Translations under genes and position numbers: made by a program
DNA from: Paragordius varius
Taxonomy: Eukaryota > Nematomorpha
Assembly: GCA_964247055.1 (NCBI GenBank)
Contig: OZ176050.1
Coordinates: 3,658,001 to 3,722,000 of the forward strand
DNA length: 64,000 nt
Reading direction: 5' to 3'
Shown here: positions 11,724-24,170 of the stretch, in pieces
Layout: each line of letters begins with the position of its first letter
Position numbering within the stretch: position 1 is the first letter of the stretch
The notes under the pieces: generated by a model
The model's input: only the letters and a program-made list of their open reading frames with translations
What the model was told of the DNA's origin: nothing
Database searches by the model: none

Positions 11724-12843
11724 CACTAGTCGACAAATTTGGACATTCTTGAGCACCACCACTTAAACTTTTAAATTATGACTAATATCAGTGTTTTAAA
11801 ACCGAATGTGAAAAAATTTTTGATCCCGCCAATCAGAACTTTGAAATATTATAGGCTTTTCAATTTTTCAAAAACAAGAGAAAATCGAGAGAAAATTAAA
11901 TATAACTTTATAATAAAATGTTATTATATTATAAATTTAATATCATTTAATAAAGCGTTTTAAACTCTATCTTTTGAATATAAATATGTCATTTAAATAT
12001 CAGAGAGAAAAAAATAGTACGGACTTAAACGTCAAAATTTAGTCTTTTTCTTTCAAGTGAATTTTTAATACGTATAAAAAATTTTTAACAAAATACTAAA
12101 AAAGGCATTCTATGGTTAAAACCTTCGGATTTTAGATAGGCTATATTTTTTTGTTAGTTTTCGTTCTTTCGAGGACTTATTAGGCTTTTTTCTTGAGTTG
12201 GTTCATACAAAAAATCCTTTATTTATACCTAGTGGATATACTTTATTTTTTAATTATTGGTTGTTTTGTAATTTTCAGATGGATGTTGTGTAGCCTTTTT
12301 TAGTAGATTACTATTATGGGATTGGACCATTTGTATTTACCTACTTTTTATTCAATTTATGTAGAATTTATCTAACTTTATTCTGTGAATTGGTTAATTT
12401 GACATGTCAATTGGCCTGGATTTAGCTTGCAAGTCTCTCTTATCGGGCTTTACGATTACTTATTGTTATCTTTGCCATATCTGGCATAATTGGATCGCTT
12501 GGGGGATATGCAGAGCTTGTGCAGCCGCCCGGATCTATCACACTATACATAAGCCCCTTTTAGATTTTTAATATTTTGGCTCTTAGTTGTTTAGTATCTT
12601 ATTTAATGCCTAGATTTTGTTATTCATGCATAATATTACTTGTATCGACTTGTTCGTTTGAATATTTAAACATATGTACCGAGGAATGATTGTTATTTTT
12701 AAATTAAATACAAATTTAAAAATTAAATTTCGGAAAAATCCTATTGGCGGCCTCAATTTTCTTTTTTGTTTTGGCTTTTCCATGCCATTAGGTATCAGAA
12801 AATGCAAAAATAATGGGGTGGTGCAAAACCTTGTTGAGCAGTG
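11724..12843. mobile_element. Putative 1.12-kb TIR DNA transposon in the 3' flank of tetraspanin copy A
   Basis: Copies B and C read straight through the homologous site (GAATTATGGTTATTTATA in B), but copy A carries about 1.1 kb of extra sequence. Its ends are imperfect inverted repeats: CACTAGTCGACAAATTTGG on the left and the complement of a right end reading CACTGCTCAACAAGG. The right end, read inward, shares a TTTTTGCATTTTC block with the right end of the 38518-39637 element, and both elements measure 1120 bp. No transposase is recognisable and no clear target duplication is seen. Some internal stretches look coding (see findings). Confidence 0.45.
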
Positions 12844-12998
12844 TTATTTATAAAAATAAAAATTTACTTTTGATAGGGCTTTTAAAATTTTTTTGATTAT
12901 AATTTCTTGATTAAAATAAGTAGTTTCATATCATACATCTTTTGATTATGACGGAGACTATGTAAGAAATTTTTTGGAATCCCGATAAAGCTTGATTC

Positions 12999-15900
12999 CT
13001 ACGAAGGATTACGGCAGAGACTATAAGCGAAAACCATCGCAAATATCTGCGAACAAAAAAATAAAAATTATGCTGACAAAGCGTAAAAACATAAAGACAA
13101 ATATTTTTAAAAAACGACCATGCTGAAACCTAAAGTTTTTTTAATTAACTATTTATTTACGATTGAATGTATATTTTATACCAATTTACATCTCAATATC
13201 ACACTTTCGATCTGAAAAAATGATTAAAAAAGTATAGCGGTCTGTAAAAAAATATTTGTTTTAATATCCTTTTTTACTGTAAGACAAACATAGAATTGAT
13301 TCATTATTCTGATACTTAAAAATACTAATTTTTCCAAAAATTATTCATTCCAAATATGTTATAATAGAAAATAATTTTTTTTATTTGGATAAAATTATTA
13401 TTATTATTATTATTATTATATGATTAAAAAATTAATTATGAATCAAACCTCTAAAAGGGCTGTGGCCAGCGCAACCGCACCCACAACTAATGTTTGATGG
13501 GAGACCCACGATTTAATAGAATCCCAGCAGCCCTTAAAACAATTATATTATATAAATATAAAAATATAATTTAAAGGAGAAAAAAATAATTACGATGCCT
13601 CATGTATTTAAGATGGAAAAGCAGCATCACCACACAATTTAATTTTATATTATTATATATAAGTAATTAAAATTATATGTCATATATAAATGCAAAAAGA
13701 TTTTTTGACGAAAAAATACGGCATAGCGATCATAAAACGAGAAAAACGGTTATTTTGGACACCGAAATCACAAAAAAGCACAATTTATAATATTAATAAA
13801 ATTTGTCATTAGGATTCAATGGTACGCTCAACTATAATATTGCATCGGAAAAGAAAAAATTCGTTTTAAGACTATTTTGTTTGCCCAACTTTTTTCCACA
13901 ACAAATACATTATACTTTTAAAAAGGACCATTCAATATTGTAAAATAAATTTATGGTGAAAAAAAAGACATAAAAAAATATAGATTTAAATCGCAAAAGA
14001 AGAAATTTTCATCACAAAATTGAATTAAATGGACTGAAAACATCGATAATTCATTTTGAAAAACCTTTTTGAACAAAATCATGATGTGTAGGGTAAAGTT
14101 TTTTACGAATCAAAAAATTATAACCGGAAAGCAGCCATCATTGCCACTATAAAATATAACTAAGGACCAAACAAAGAGAAGTTAAGCTTTTAAATATTTA
14201 ACTCAAAATAAATTATTAATTATTAATAAAATATATATAAAACTTTGCGTAATTTCGCAAATTTTTTATCTAATTTAAATTAAATAACTAGTTATTTTAT
14301 AAGAAGTGATAAAACCATTGATAAATTCATTTTCGATTCGGTCAAACCCAACCCTAATTTGGTATTACCAAATTAGTTTAAAACGCGCTATTTATAATAT
14401 ACATCTCATCTAACTTTTCTGTAATAGTAGCCAGGAATTTGTGCTTGACATTTTGAAATATCTGAGATGACAAAATCATCAATATCTCGTTTTCGCATCA
14501 CACAACATGTTTGTGGTTGTTTCCATGTGGGGTTTGATCGTGCCCAAGAAGTATTCATAAAGTCGCCTGGCCCATAAACGCCACAACACGTAGCCTATTA
14601 ATCATGAAAAAAAATGTTGTAAATGTATAAAAGCATATTAAATAAAAGATAGTAAAAAATTGTAGGGATACCAGGATACCCCCTAATTGAGAAATTCTAA
14701 AAAAAATAGATTTAATCGTATTCCATAATTAATTATCGGTTTAATTCGTAAACATACGGTAAAAATTGAAATACAGTCAAAACTTAAAAACTACAAATTT
14801 ACTGTATAAAGACATAGCCATTTGTTTAAAAAACTTGTTTTTCCCTTATACATATATATGTACACAGGAAAAAAAGTTATTAAAAAATTTGTAACAAAAT
14901 ACTGATAAAATTTACCAAAACATGGAGATAATCCATGGATCTCGAAATGGTATTTTTTCCATTATCAGCGCCATACTCTGTCCTTATTCGTTGACGTAAT
15001 CGCAAAGTCACTTGATCTTTTATCTATTAAAATATAAAAAATTTAAACTTCAACAATTAAATTATTTTTATTTAATAAATTTTAATTATAATCTAACTAA
15101 ACCTATTTTTATAAAGGATATAATAGTAAATATATAATAAAACAAATTTTTTAAGAGAATAAAAAATCAAATTTTCATTTTCATACCCAAAATATTTGGT
15201 ATTATTACCCCGTTTTCAAAATGTAATCTGAGTTAAATTTAGGTTTAATAATTTATATGATCGCTGATAGGCATATATGATTAAATAACTTAAGTGTTGT
15301 GCTTTGCAGTTAATTAACAGTTTAAGGCTTAATTTAGCCTAAAATTCCAGAAAAAAATGTAAAAAAGGCTATTAAAAATATGCATTTTATAGCTCTAGGT
15401 ATAAAATAAATAAAACTCTATTCGCATTAAAGGATAAAATTAATTAACCCTATATATATATATATATATATATATTAAAATGTACAAATTATTTAAATTT
15501 AGGCAGAATATAAGATTATATTCCTTAAATTAAGGTTTATCTTCTAAACCCTTGTCTTATTTAGATATAACACATTATATATTAATGGGTAAAATTTAAT
15601 AAAATACCAATCAACTAGATTTTTTTAATAAAAATGTTAAAATATCGAGAACAAAAATAAATTGAAGATTTATATATTAGTCGCATATCTATATATTTAT
15701 AAAAATGGAAAATGCTGGCTTTGTGATCTGTTTCCGGAAAACCGGTAAACCCATTCAAATCCAAATATCGAAAAAATATAATGAATGAAAGCCCCGACAA
15801 TAGGTTCGCACTTTTTTTGAAATAGGCCCCCAGTTCGGGCCCATCCCGTGTGAAAAACGGTTTTTTTGAAAACAAAAGTATACAAAATTGTGTCTTTGGG

Positions 15901-18611
15901 ACAATTTTCCGGATAACGTGTTGGATTTTTGTTGATATGAAGATTTAAATAGCAAAACCATGAGCAAGCAAATCAATATAAATGAAAGTTTTGGCTTCAA
16001 ATATTGTAATATATAACCATTTTTAAACGTTTTAATTCGTAATAAAGGGCATTATTGAATCCCAGCATAATAAACCATCTGTGTTGACAAACCTCCAATA
16101 TAACCATCATATCACTATTTGATTAGGGGACGAATAAAAAAATAATGTGTGTGTATGATAACATAACAAACATTGGCAATGTTAAAATTGTTGGAAAAAA
16201 ACAGACTTGGTTAGCTGGCAGTTAAAAAAAATAATATGCGTGTGCCCGCGCTTTTGGGTGTTAAATTTTTTACCAAAAAAACTGGAAAGTCATATTCGAA
16301 AGATGAGAAAGAGAAATATAGCAAAAAATGTAATAAATGGAAGTGGAACATTAGTGAAAGAATTAAAAAAATCAATAACTAACGTTATACGAAAAAATTT
16401 AACATAGAATACATATGTGCTAATAACCTCTCAATATGTCTTATGCGAACAATATTTTTTTGATTTCTTATTCGCAAACAAACCACGCATATATATAGAA
16501 GGGGGGATAGAAAGAGAATAAGGGTGGGGTGATAGGCGCACTTAACTTGTAAGCCAAGCGTGGCAAGTTGAAGTTAAGCCAGCAAGTGTACACTTGAAGA
16601 TCGGTGATGAAAAAACACCTAAGTCAAGTATTTTGCTTATGAATGTAACATTTTTTTGCCACCCAATTCAAACGGAAATTATTTTGATCATTTTCAGCCA
16701 ATATTTATGAAATAAAGCACAAAAAAATTAATACAATATGCATTAATTGAAGTTTTTCAAACTCACTGGCACGTATCTTATTTAATATTATAGAGTTTTC
16801 TAAATATTAAGCCTGGTAATAATTTTTAGATTGATAACACCATTCGCCCTTAAAACACTTTCCATTATTTTACCACACTACTCATTTTGTTTGGGGTCCA
16901 TTTGCAAATATAATGGGAAGATGTTTATACAATATATCATATATTATTTTTAATTGATTATCAACATTACATTCGAAATAAATTTATGATGAATTACTTA
17001 CATTAGTGAGGTAACTTTTAACGTTTAATAAACGAACATTTGAATTTTTACAGGATTAATATTTAAATATTAATTTTAAGAAATTTTCGAAAATCAAATT
17101 TTTTTATTTAGCATTTTTTATATGCCATATTACCATTTTAAATTATTTCTCTTTTTTATCCACCCAATAAATATATTATTTAGCCAAAATTTATCAAATT
17201 AACAAATTATAGCAATAGCAAAGGTTTGAATTACATATAAAACCTAAATTTTATACATAAATAGTTTTCAAAATAATTTTGTCCATATTTTAAATCTGTC
17301 TGTGGCCTACACCACACTTGCAAAATTTTTAAGTTTTACTTGATCATATGATTTTTTTTCATTTCCAAATCAAGTTTTGCTTGACTTAAGTCGTGTGATG
17401 TTAAATTTTTTTATCACATGAAAAGCCATGATTTGAAAAACTTGCAAGTCAACTCAAAAAAAATTTTTATCACCCCATCTAAGAGTGGTGACACGAACTG
17501 GTAATTTGTTTTGTAAATAATAAAAATAGGTGTGGAAAAGGATTTGTCATTAAGCTGAATATAGGTACACACTTTGAAGATTATCTTTACACATTTCAAT
17601 AAAATTAATTTTTAAAATATTATTGTTAAATGTTTTACCTATACGCATTTATAATATGATAAAATAAAAGTCATAAAAAATATTACAAAATCGTACAAAA
17701 AAATTAAATTTAAACTAGTTTAAATGGATTCCAATATTTCTCTAAATTTTAGCACTAGCTAATTTCAAAAATCAAATCAAAACATACATCATGAGTTATA
17801 AACAGGTATAAATAAAATATATGCATTAGAAATATATAAATGTATTAAAATATATATCTCTAGGTGATATTGTCATCCTACATAATGAATACATTAAAAA
17901 ATATTTTTTACCTCTGGACGATATATAGCAGCGGCACCAAATGAATATTGAGCTACCAAGATTAACAGGAGAAGGATATAATACTAAAAAAAATAAAAAA
18001 TATAGATAATTATTTTGTATAAAAAATATTATTTAACGGTTTATATAATAGCGCAAATAATTGATATTCATAAAACACTCAAAAGCCTAAACTTTAAAAC
18101 AATCGATCTGCCCAATAAATAAATTAATACGAATACAAGAAACAAATAATTATTCCTGCGTATACACGATTTTTTACAGTTTCAACCTATGTTATGTTAT
18201 TAAAGTTAAAATATAACAAATGTTATAAAAAGATGTGAGTAATGCGGTTAATATTTAATGTTATAAGTTGATCAGGAAAAAGTGAGACAATATACATACG
18301 CCCTTTACGTTAAAAAAAATGAATTGCTAGCATATATTAACATTAAAATAAATGTAAATAACTAATGATTATTACCAATCCAAGCATACTGCGATTTTCT
18401 TGAGCCGCACCATAGCACCCTAAAAATCCAACTAAAATAATAAAACATCCAGATCCTATTAAAAAATAGGCTCCATATTGTAGAAGTGAATCATTGCTGG
18501 TTAAGTCTAGCAGATCAAGGTAGACTTGTTTTACTTCGGAAACCAGAATGTGTATGCCAAAAGAAAGCGTAGCTGCCCCAGCAATCTGAATAGTTAATTA
18601 TATATCACCCC
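12999..18611 (-). CDS. Tetraspanin copy A (exons 2-7 intact, start not found)
   Basis: Four-pass membrane organiser. Exons 5' to 3': 18609+ (N-terminal part uncertain), 18585-18376, 17983-17912, 15023-14916, 14594-14415, 13532-13449, 13046-12999. The protein shows TM1 (NLLILFNIVFG then IAGAATLSFGIHILV), TM2 (SGCFIILVGFLGCYGAAQEN), TM3 (YYILLLLILVAQ), a large loop with ATCCGVYGPGDF, QTCCV, KCQAQ and GCWDSIKS giving six cysteines, TM4 (TLVVGAVALATALLE) and a short tail ending CRNPS. Intron 1 is 23 nt. The MARGFGPKCSK start seen in copy C is missing. Upstream sequence reads in frame into VWKGSKGRLLWTIATWVSYT without a methionine, so the copy may be nonfunctional or may use an unknown 5' exon. 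It also has one residue fewer in TM3 than copy C. Confidence 0.8.
13383..13422. repeat. ATT/TTA trinucleotide tract
   Basis: Short ATT-type microsatellite in intron 6 of tetraspanin copy A. Copies B and C have shorter ATT tracts in the same place. Confidence 0.6.
15688..15930 (+). mobile_element. Helitron fragment H2 (5' part only)
   Basis: Starts TCTATATATTTATAAAAATG after an A, like the other Helitron copies, and follows their consensus for about 240 bp before stopping without the 3' hairpin or CTAG. It lies in intron 3 of tetraspanin copy A. Copy C has an empty site there (GCATATAATTT near 50432). The sequence after the break matches copy C about 430 bp further on, so a deletion probably removed the 3' end together with host sequence. 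Confidence 0.75.
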
Positions 18612-18927
18612 AAAAACAATATTGAATAATATGAGTAGATTTTTTGGATATTTGGGTATCAAGGTGTGTATCAAGAAAAGGGTGTAGCTGACCCACGTCG
18701 CTATTGTCCACAAAAGACGTCCCTTGCTGCCCTTCCATACACCAGTTAATGGTGGTTCAATGACAGCCGTCGATTTACGTCGGGGGTCGGGTTGACTTCC
18801 AGGGAGATAATGAGAAGTTTATATAAGGACATGTATGAATTAAAATGAGGATATATTGGACATTTACAGATAAAATATATCCTATCGACTATATCCTAAA
18901 TTTTATACTAATGTTTAATAGATCTTA
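18612..18927 (-). pseudogene. Foreign coding-like segment replacing tetraspanin A N-terminus
   Basis: On the minus strand, roughly 18800-18650 reads openly through DPRRKSTAVIEPPLTGVWKG and LLWTIATWVSYTLFLIHTLI, then joins the tetraspanin TM1 exon at CCCAAATATCC, where copy C has CCCAAATGTTC. A degraded relative lies at 40916-41200 inside exon 1 of copy B, and its far end resembles the D remnant. The segment looks like part of another, unrecognised membrane protein gene captured in an ancestor of copies A, B and D. Confidence 0.4.
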
Positions 18928-20930
18928 TCTATATATTTAAAAAAATGGAAAATGGCTTTGTGATCTGGTATCGGAAAACCGGTAGACCCATTCAAATCCA
19001 AATTTCAAAAAAATATAATCATTAATGAATGCCCCAATAGCTTCGCCCTTTTATTGAAATAGGCCTCCAGTTCGGGCTTACCCCGGGTAAAAAATGGGTT
19101 AAGTCAATTTTTTGGAGAACGTGTTAGGCCATTCAATTTCAAATATGATTTTTGTTTACTTATTTTTGATCGCGCTGAACATAGTCGACTTACTTTTTTG
19201 AATTAGGCACTCTTTTTACCCGCTACCCCCGTAAAATGCCATTTTTTCAAAAAAAAAACAAAGTTCACAAAAATAATTTTTTGATTGTATTTTTTGCCCA
19301 AAGTATGAGTGTAAAAATTCGAGAAGGATTTTTCGTATTGCCTGTTAAAAGGCAAAAATTTTAGTCAAGCGTTTCTTTGATGATAGCTGCTGAGTAAGGA
19401 GCTACCCGCTAAAAACTGTGTCCTCATGTAACTTTGTGATCTGATTCCGGAAAAGAACCCAATCATATCCAAATATCGAAAAAATATAATCATTAATGAA
19501 TGCCCCGACAATAGCTTCACCCTTTTTTGGAATTAGGTCCCCAGTTCGGGCCTACCCCGTGTGAAAAATGGGTTAAGTCAATTTTTTGGAGAACATGTTG
19601 GACCATTCAATTTCAAATATGATTTTTGTTTACTTATTTTTGATCGCGCTGAACATAGTGACTCACTTTTTTGATTTAGGCCCTCTTTTTACCCGCTACA
19701 CCCGTAATGTCATTTTTTTCAAAAAAAAAACAAAGTCCATAAAAATAATTTTTTGATTGTTTTTTGCCCAAGTTATGAGACTGTAAAAATTCGAGATTTT
19801 TCGCATTGCCTGTTAAAAGGCAAAAATTTTAGTCAAGCGTTTCTTTGATGATAGATGCTGAGTAAGGAGTATCTATCATATATATAGCATGTTAAAAGAT
19901 ATATGGATATTAATACATTTATGGTAATCTATATATTTATAAAAATGGAAAATGCTAGCTTTGTGATCTGGTACAGGAAAACCGGCAGACCCAATCAAAT
20001 CCAAATATCGAAAAAATATAATCATTAATGAATGCCCCGACAATAGCTTCGCCCTTTTTTTGAAATAGGCCCCCAGTTCGAGCCCACCCCGTGTGAAAAA
20101 CAGGTTTTTTTGAAAACAGAAGTCCACAAAAATCGTGTCTTTTAGATAATTTTCTGGAGAACGTGTTGGTCCATATTTCAAATATAATTTTTGCTTACTA
20201 ATTTTCGATTGTGCCGAACATAGTCGAGTCACTTTTTTGATTTAGGCCCTCTTTTTACCCGCTTCCCCCGTAAAATGCCATTTTTTAAAATATTTTTTTA
20301 AATCTATTTTAGGCCCTAGGTATGAGACCGTAAAAATTCAATATGGATTCCACGTATTCCTTGTTTAAAGGCAAAAAATTAGTCAAGGGTTTCTTTGATG
20401 ATAGCTGCTGGGTAAGGAGCTACCCGCGAAAAACTGACCCGTCATATCGAAATAGCGTGCTTTTGGGGCCAAATTTCAGAAAACCTATCAGGCCATATGA
20501 GGTCAATAGCTGCTTAAAGTATTACCCTTAAAAGGCAAAAATTTAAGTCGAGCGGATTTTTTGAATAAGCCGTCCAATAGGCCCTTTACTCCTTAAAAAT
20601 GCGCTATCATTAACCTATTATTTCGTTTTGAAGCCATTCTTCCATAAACTATTAGGAATTAACGATAATTCCAAGTATAAAGGCAAAATTTTTTATCTAA
20701 CTACATTTATATATTGGGTTCTGGGTAGGGGACTACCCGCCTACAACTGCGCCATCATATCGATACAGCATGCATTTGGAGTGAGTCAATTTTCAGAATA
20801 TGAGACTATGTGAATCATTTTAAAACTTCGTGCCGCATACCTACATTGCTTATAAAATCAAAAATGCCCCCCCCCCCCCCCGCCGAAGTCCGAAGGCTCG
20901 GGCTGCGTAGCAGCACGAGATTTACGCTAG
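18928..20930 (+). mobile_element. Composite Helitron H3/H4 with two 5' ends and one 3' end
   Basis: The first 5' end (TCTATATATTTA) is at 18928. A second, TCTATATATTTATAAAAATG, is at 19928. Only one 3' end is present, at 20930: hairpin GTGC/GCAC-type around GCTGCGTAGCAGC, then GAGATTTACGCTAG. Flanks are A on the left and T on the right. Roughly 480-bp internal units repeat. The spacer before the second 5' end (AGCATGTTAAAAGATATATG...) is the same as in the composite at 41480-44214. No Rep/helicase frame is visible, so it is non-autonomous. The 118-residue minus frame at 19876-20232 recurs in other copies only because the element does. Confidence 0.85.
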
Positions 20931-21785
20931 TACATGCATAAAATCTAATAAAGAGATTTAAAATTAGAAGTTTTAAAAGCAAAATAAGAATATAAAATGC
21001 TTTTCTCTAAGTTACGCAGTGTAGTTCAAGAGGGATAACGTTCAACTTGGTCCTAGCAACGAAACGTAAACTTTCCCGTGCCTGTGTCAATCTTTACTCC
21101 TATGCGCGACTACAGCGGAACACCCCACTGCGCTCCTATCATTATGCTAAAAAGCAAAGGCATACTAATGGGGAGCCTTAGTGAGTGAGAGTGAAATCTT
21201 AGTCGAAGCGGTACACATCCCGCTAAGCTATAGGCTATCCGGGATAGATCGTTACAATCAGCGTCATGCATTTGTCCAACCAATACTCACATGCAATACA
21301 TTCCCTGGTATATAGGATATAATGCGTATTTTTGACTATATTTGTTATAGTGATAGTATTACCATTATTATGAAGTTATCTGATTATGAGGTATATCATA
21401 CATAAGTAAGCAGGTAGGCCATTGGTAAATGGTCCATACTAATTTACAATAAAGCAAACAGATATTTAGCATATAAAATAACGAAAAATTAAAAGAAAAA
21501 AAGATTAGCACTTGGTTAAAAGATGTAAGTAGAAATAACAAAAAGTATTTATCAAGGGTCCTACATGGTAATAAGAAAAAATGTGTTTTTTTTACTAAAT
21601 TTGAAAAAAAACAATGCTGTTGTTGATGGTAATTTTCCTATATGATATTTTTTAAAAAATTTGCGAAAATTAAGTTATCTAGAGTTAGTCTGGCAAGAAT
21701 GATTTACCATCCAATCGGCCTGATTAATTTATAACATTAGATTGTACTCTAAAAAATTAAATATTTAAATTTAATTGTGTATGGC
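20931..21785. other. Gene-free interval with an unexplained GC-richer island
   Basis: About 21005-21310 is clearly less AT-rich than its surroundings and contains short near-palindromic pieces such as ATCCCGCTAAGC and CTATCCGGGATAG. No frame, tRNA cloverleaf or TIR was recognised. The rest is AT-rich and featureless. The last 8 bp (21778-21785) are the left target duplication of the hAT element. Confidence 0.5.
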
Positions 21786-22169
21786 TAAGGTGACCAGACG
21801 TCCCGCTTTTGGCGGGACAGTCCCGCTTTTTCACACTTTGTCCCGCCTCCCGCTACGTTTATAATATGTCCCGCTTTTTCATGATTATATAAAAAAAAAT
21901 TTTTTTTAACACAAATAATTTTTTTTTAATACAAATAAATTTTTTTATTTTAAATTAAAATTTTTTATTTTTAAATTAAAAATATTTATTTTTTTCCAAT
22001 TTATATCATATGATTATACACTTTCCTTCCTGCTACTACTGTCATTAATATCAAAAAGCCAAGTTATACTAGATCAAAAGACAAATTGATACCATAAATC
22101 GATACCTTACACGCTTTTTCCAGAAAATTAAAATATAACATTTATTATAGTAATATTTAGTTCATAAAT

Positions 22170-23319
22170 ATGAACACGAAAAGAGGCTGTAAATTCAATG
22201 ATGAATTAGATTTTCCTTTCATTAAAAAAACGAAGAATGAATCGTCTGTTAAATGTCTTATATGCGATGGGGAATTCACCCTGGCACATGGCGGCAAACA
22301 TGACATTACAAAGCATATTGATACACAGAAACATCAAAAATGTTTAATTATAACAGCATCATCTCACAAGATGAACGATTTTTTTCGAAAAACCGCTTTT
22401 GGAGAGGAAGAAAAGAATTTAGCACTTGCTGAGGGCCTGTTTTCCTTTCACGCCTTAAATCATTGCCATTCATTTCGTTCAATGGATTGTACCCACAGGT
22501 TATTCGCACGTTATTAAATAAAAAATTTACATGTGCCCGTACAAAGGCTGAAGCCATTGTATGCAATGTTTTTTCGCCACATGCGTTTTCTGAAATACAA
22601 AAAAACATAATCAAGCTTCTCTCTTTCAAAATGTTATTAAATTTATTGAAGGTGACAAAATTTCGGCAGTCGAAGTAGCCAATGAAGTTAGGAACCTGAA
22701 CTTCCAATGTCAAGAACGGTTAGAAAATAATTTTATTCCATTAATCATCCGCAATACAATAAATGATTTAGAAAAACAAGGCTTAATAAATCGCCAAGAT
22801 ATCCTGTACCATATAAAATTTATACAAACTGTAAAGATTATTTGGAAGACTGGACGACGCAATTCAATGAAATTGATCATTTTCATTGGATAATTAGAAT
22901 CAGAATTTAATTGGTGCGATGTTCAAAAATCATTTGATTATATCTGCTTCCAAAAATTCTCAAAAATTAATCTTTCAGAAAATGATCTTTTTTCTGAAGT
23001 ATCATTAGTTAAAAGATATATTAATAATGAAAAACTTAAATTATGGACAAAAGAAAAATATACAGTAGAAGAGAAATGGTTGGAAATATTTCATCATTTT
23101 GAAGCTAACTATATTACATACAATAATATTTTAAAAATTGTGGAATTCGCTCTATCTTTACCTGGAACCAACGCTGCTACTGAGCGCGTTTTTTCCACAG
23201 TAAATCAGGTGTGGACATCGGAAAAATTAAATTTAAATGTTGAAACTTTGAAGGCCGTTTTATCTGTCAAATATAATTTGACGAATTCTAGTGAAGACTT
23301 CTACAATACCAAAGAATAA
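22170..23319 (+). pseudogene. hAT transposase remnant
   Basis: The N-terminal part starts MNTKRGCKFNDELDF and has C-x2-C and H-x-H-like zinc ligands (CLICDGEF, KHIDTQKHQ). The C-terminal part (23080-23319) carries EFALSLPGTNAATERVFSTV and KAVLSVKYNLTN, typical of hATC. The middle is broken into different frames with stops, for example around 22505 and 22900. Too damaged to encode an active enzyme. Confidence 0.9.
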
Positions 23320-23435
23320 AATATTTTCTTTAAAGTTTTTGTGTTAAAAAACATAATTACCTAAAATATTGTATAAATCTTCATAGTTTGTCAAATTATA
23401 TTTGAACACATAAAAGGTCTTTTATTCAACATTTA

Positions 23436-24170
23436 AATTTGATTCCGTGTCCACACTTGATTTACTGTGGAACGCGTTCAATAGCAGTGGTTCAGGTAAA
23501 GATAATGCAAATTCTACAATAAAATATTATTGTATGGAACATAATTTTTTTAAAAATGATTATTTTAACTTATCCTACGTATTTTATTCTGTTGTTTATA
23601 ATATAAGCTTTCATTCAATTTATTTATAATGAGACTTCATTAAAAAGTGTCATTGTGCACAGTTTTGTCTTCCAAATAATCGTTTCTGTTTGTATAAAAC
23701 ATTTTTATATTCTGGCTATTCATTGAGCCTTGTTTTTCTGGATGCTTTATGATATTGCGATTAAGTAATGGTATAAAATTATTTTCTAACCTTTTTTGAC
23801 TTGGAATTTTGACCTTTGTCCTGTGATAAAAATTAGGATTCTAGGAGATCACATTTTTATAAATATTTCAATTGCTGGCAAAAGAGTTAACCAACAGTTC
23901 TGCAATACCCAAGCATTTTAACATCTATATTTTCCACATCCAGGGGTAACTCAGTAGCTGTTTGAATAGCGTTGTGTATCTGCCAATAATGTTTTGATTA
24001 AGATTATTCGCTAAATTGTTAAAAATATTTTTTGTGCCTCTTCTTGCATCACCCAGCGCATTTTGTGATGATTTCGTCTTTATTATTTTTTTTAGAATAT
24101 TACAATCACTTCACCCTTTGTTCGTGCACATGTAAATTTATTGAATAAGGTACAAACAACCTGTGAGGTA
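23436..24170 (-). pseudogene. Second hAT transposase fragment, inverted
   Basis: The minus strand repeats diverged parts of the plus-strand transposase: the dimerisation segment (23440-23525 is the complement of about 23140-23225) and, further right, the N-terminal segment around 24130 (complement of about 22500-22530). The element therefore contains two head-on copies of related transposases, this one more decayed. Confidence 0.75.

Noticed and set aside
16207-16407. 66-residue plus frame in intron 3 of tetraspanin A
   Set aside because: The homologous DNA in copy C (about 51.17-51.37 kb) does not keep the frame.
19876-20232. 118-residue minus frame, with similar frames at 15615-16000, 32280-32537, 41452-41788, 42988-43308 and 62414-62784 (shared NGPTRSPENCLKDTIFVDFC-like text)
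   Set aside because: They recur because they lie in Helitron copies. The frame shifts between copies, there is no domain, and the element ends explain them.
22348-22713. 121-residue minus frame over the hAT N-terminal region
   Set aside because: Opposite strand to recognisable zinc-finger/transposase coding; no domain of its own.
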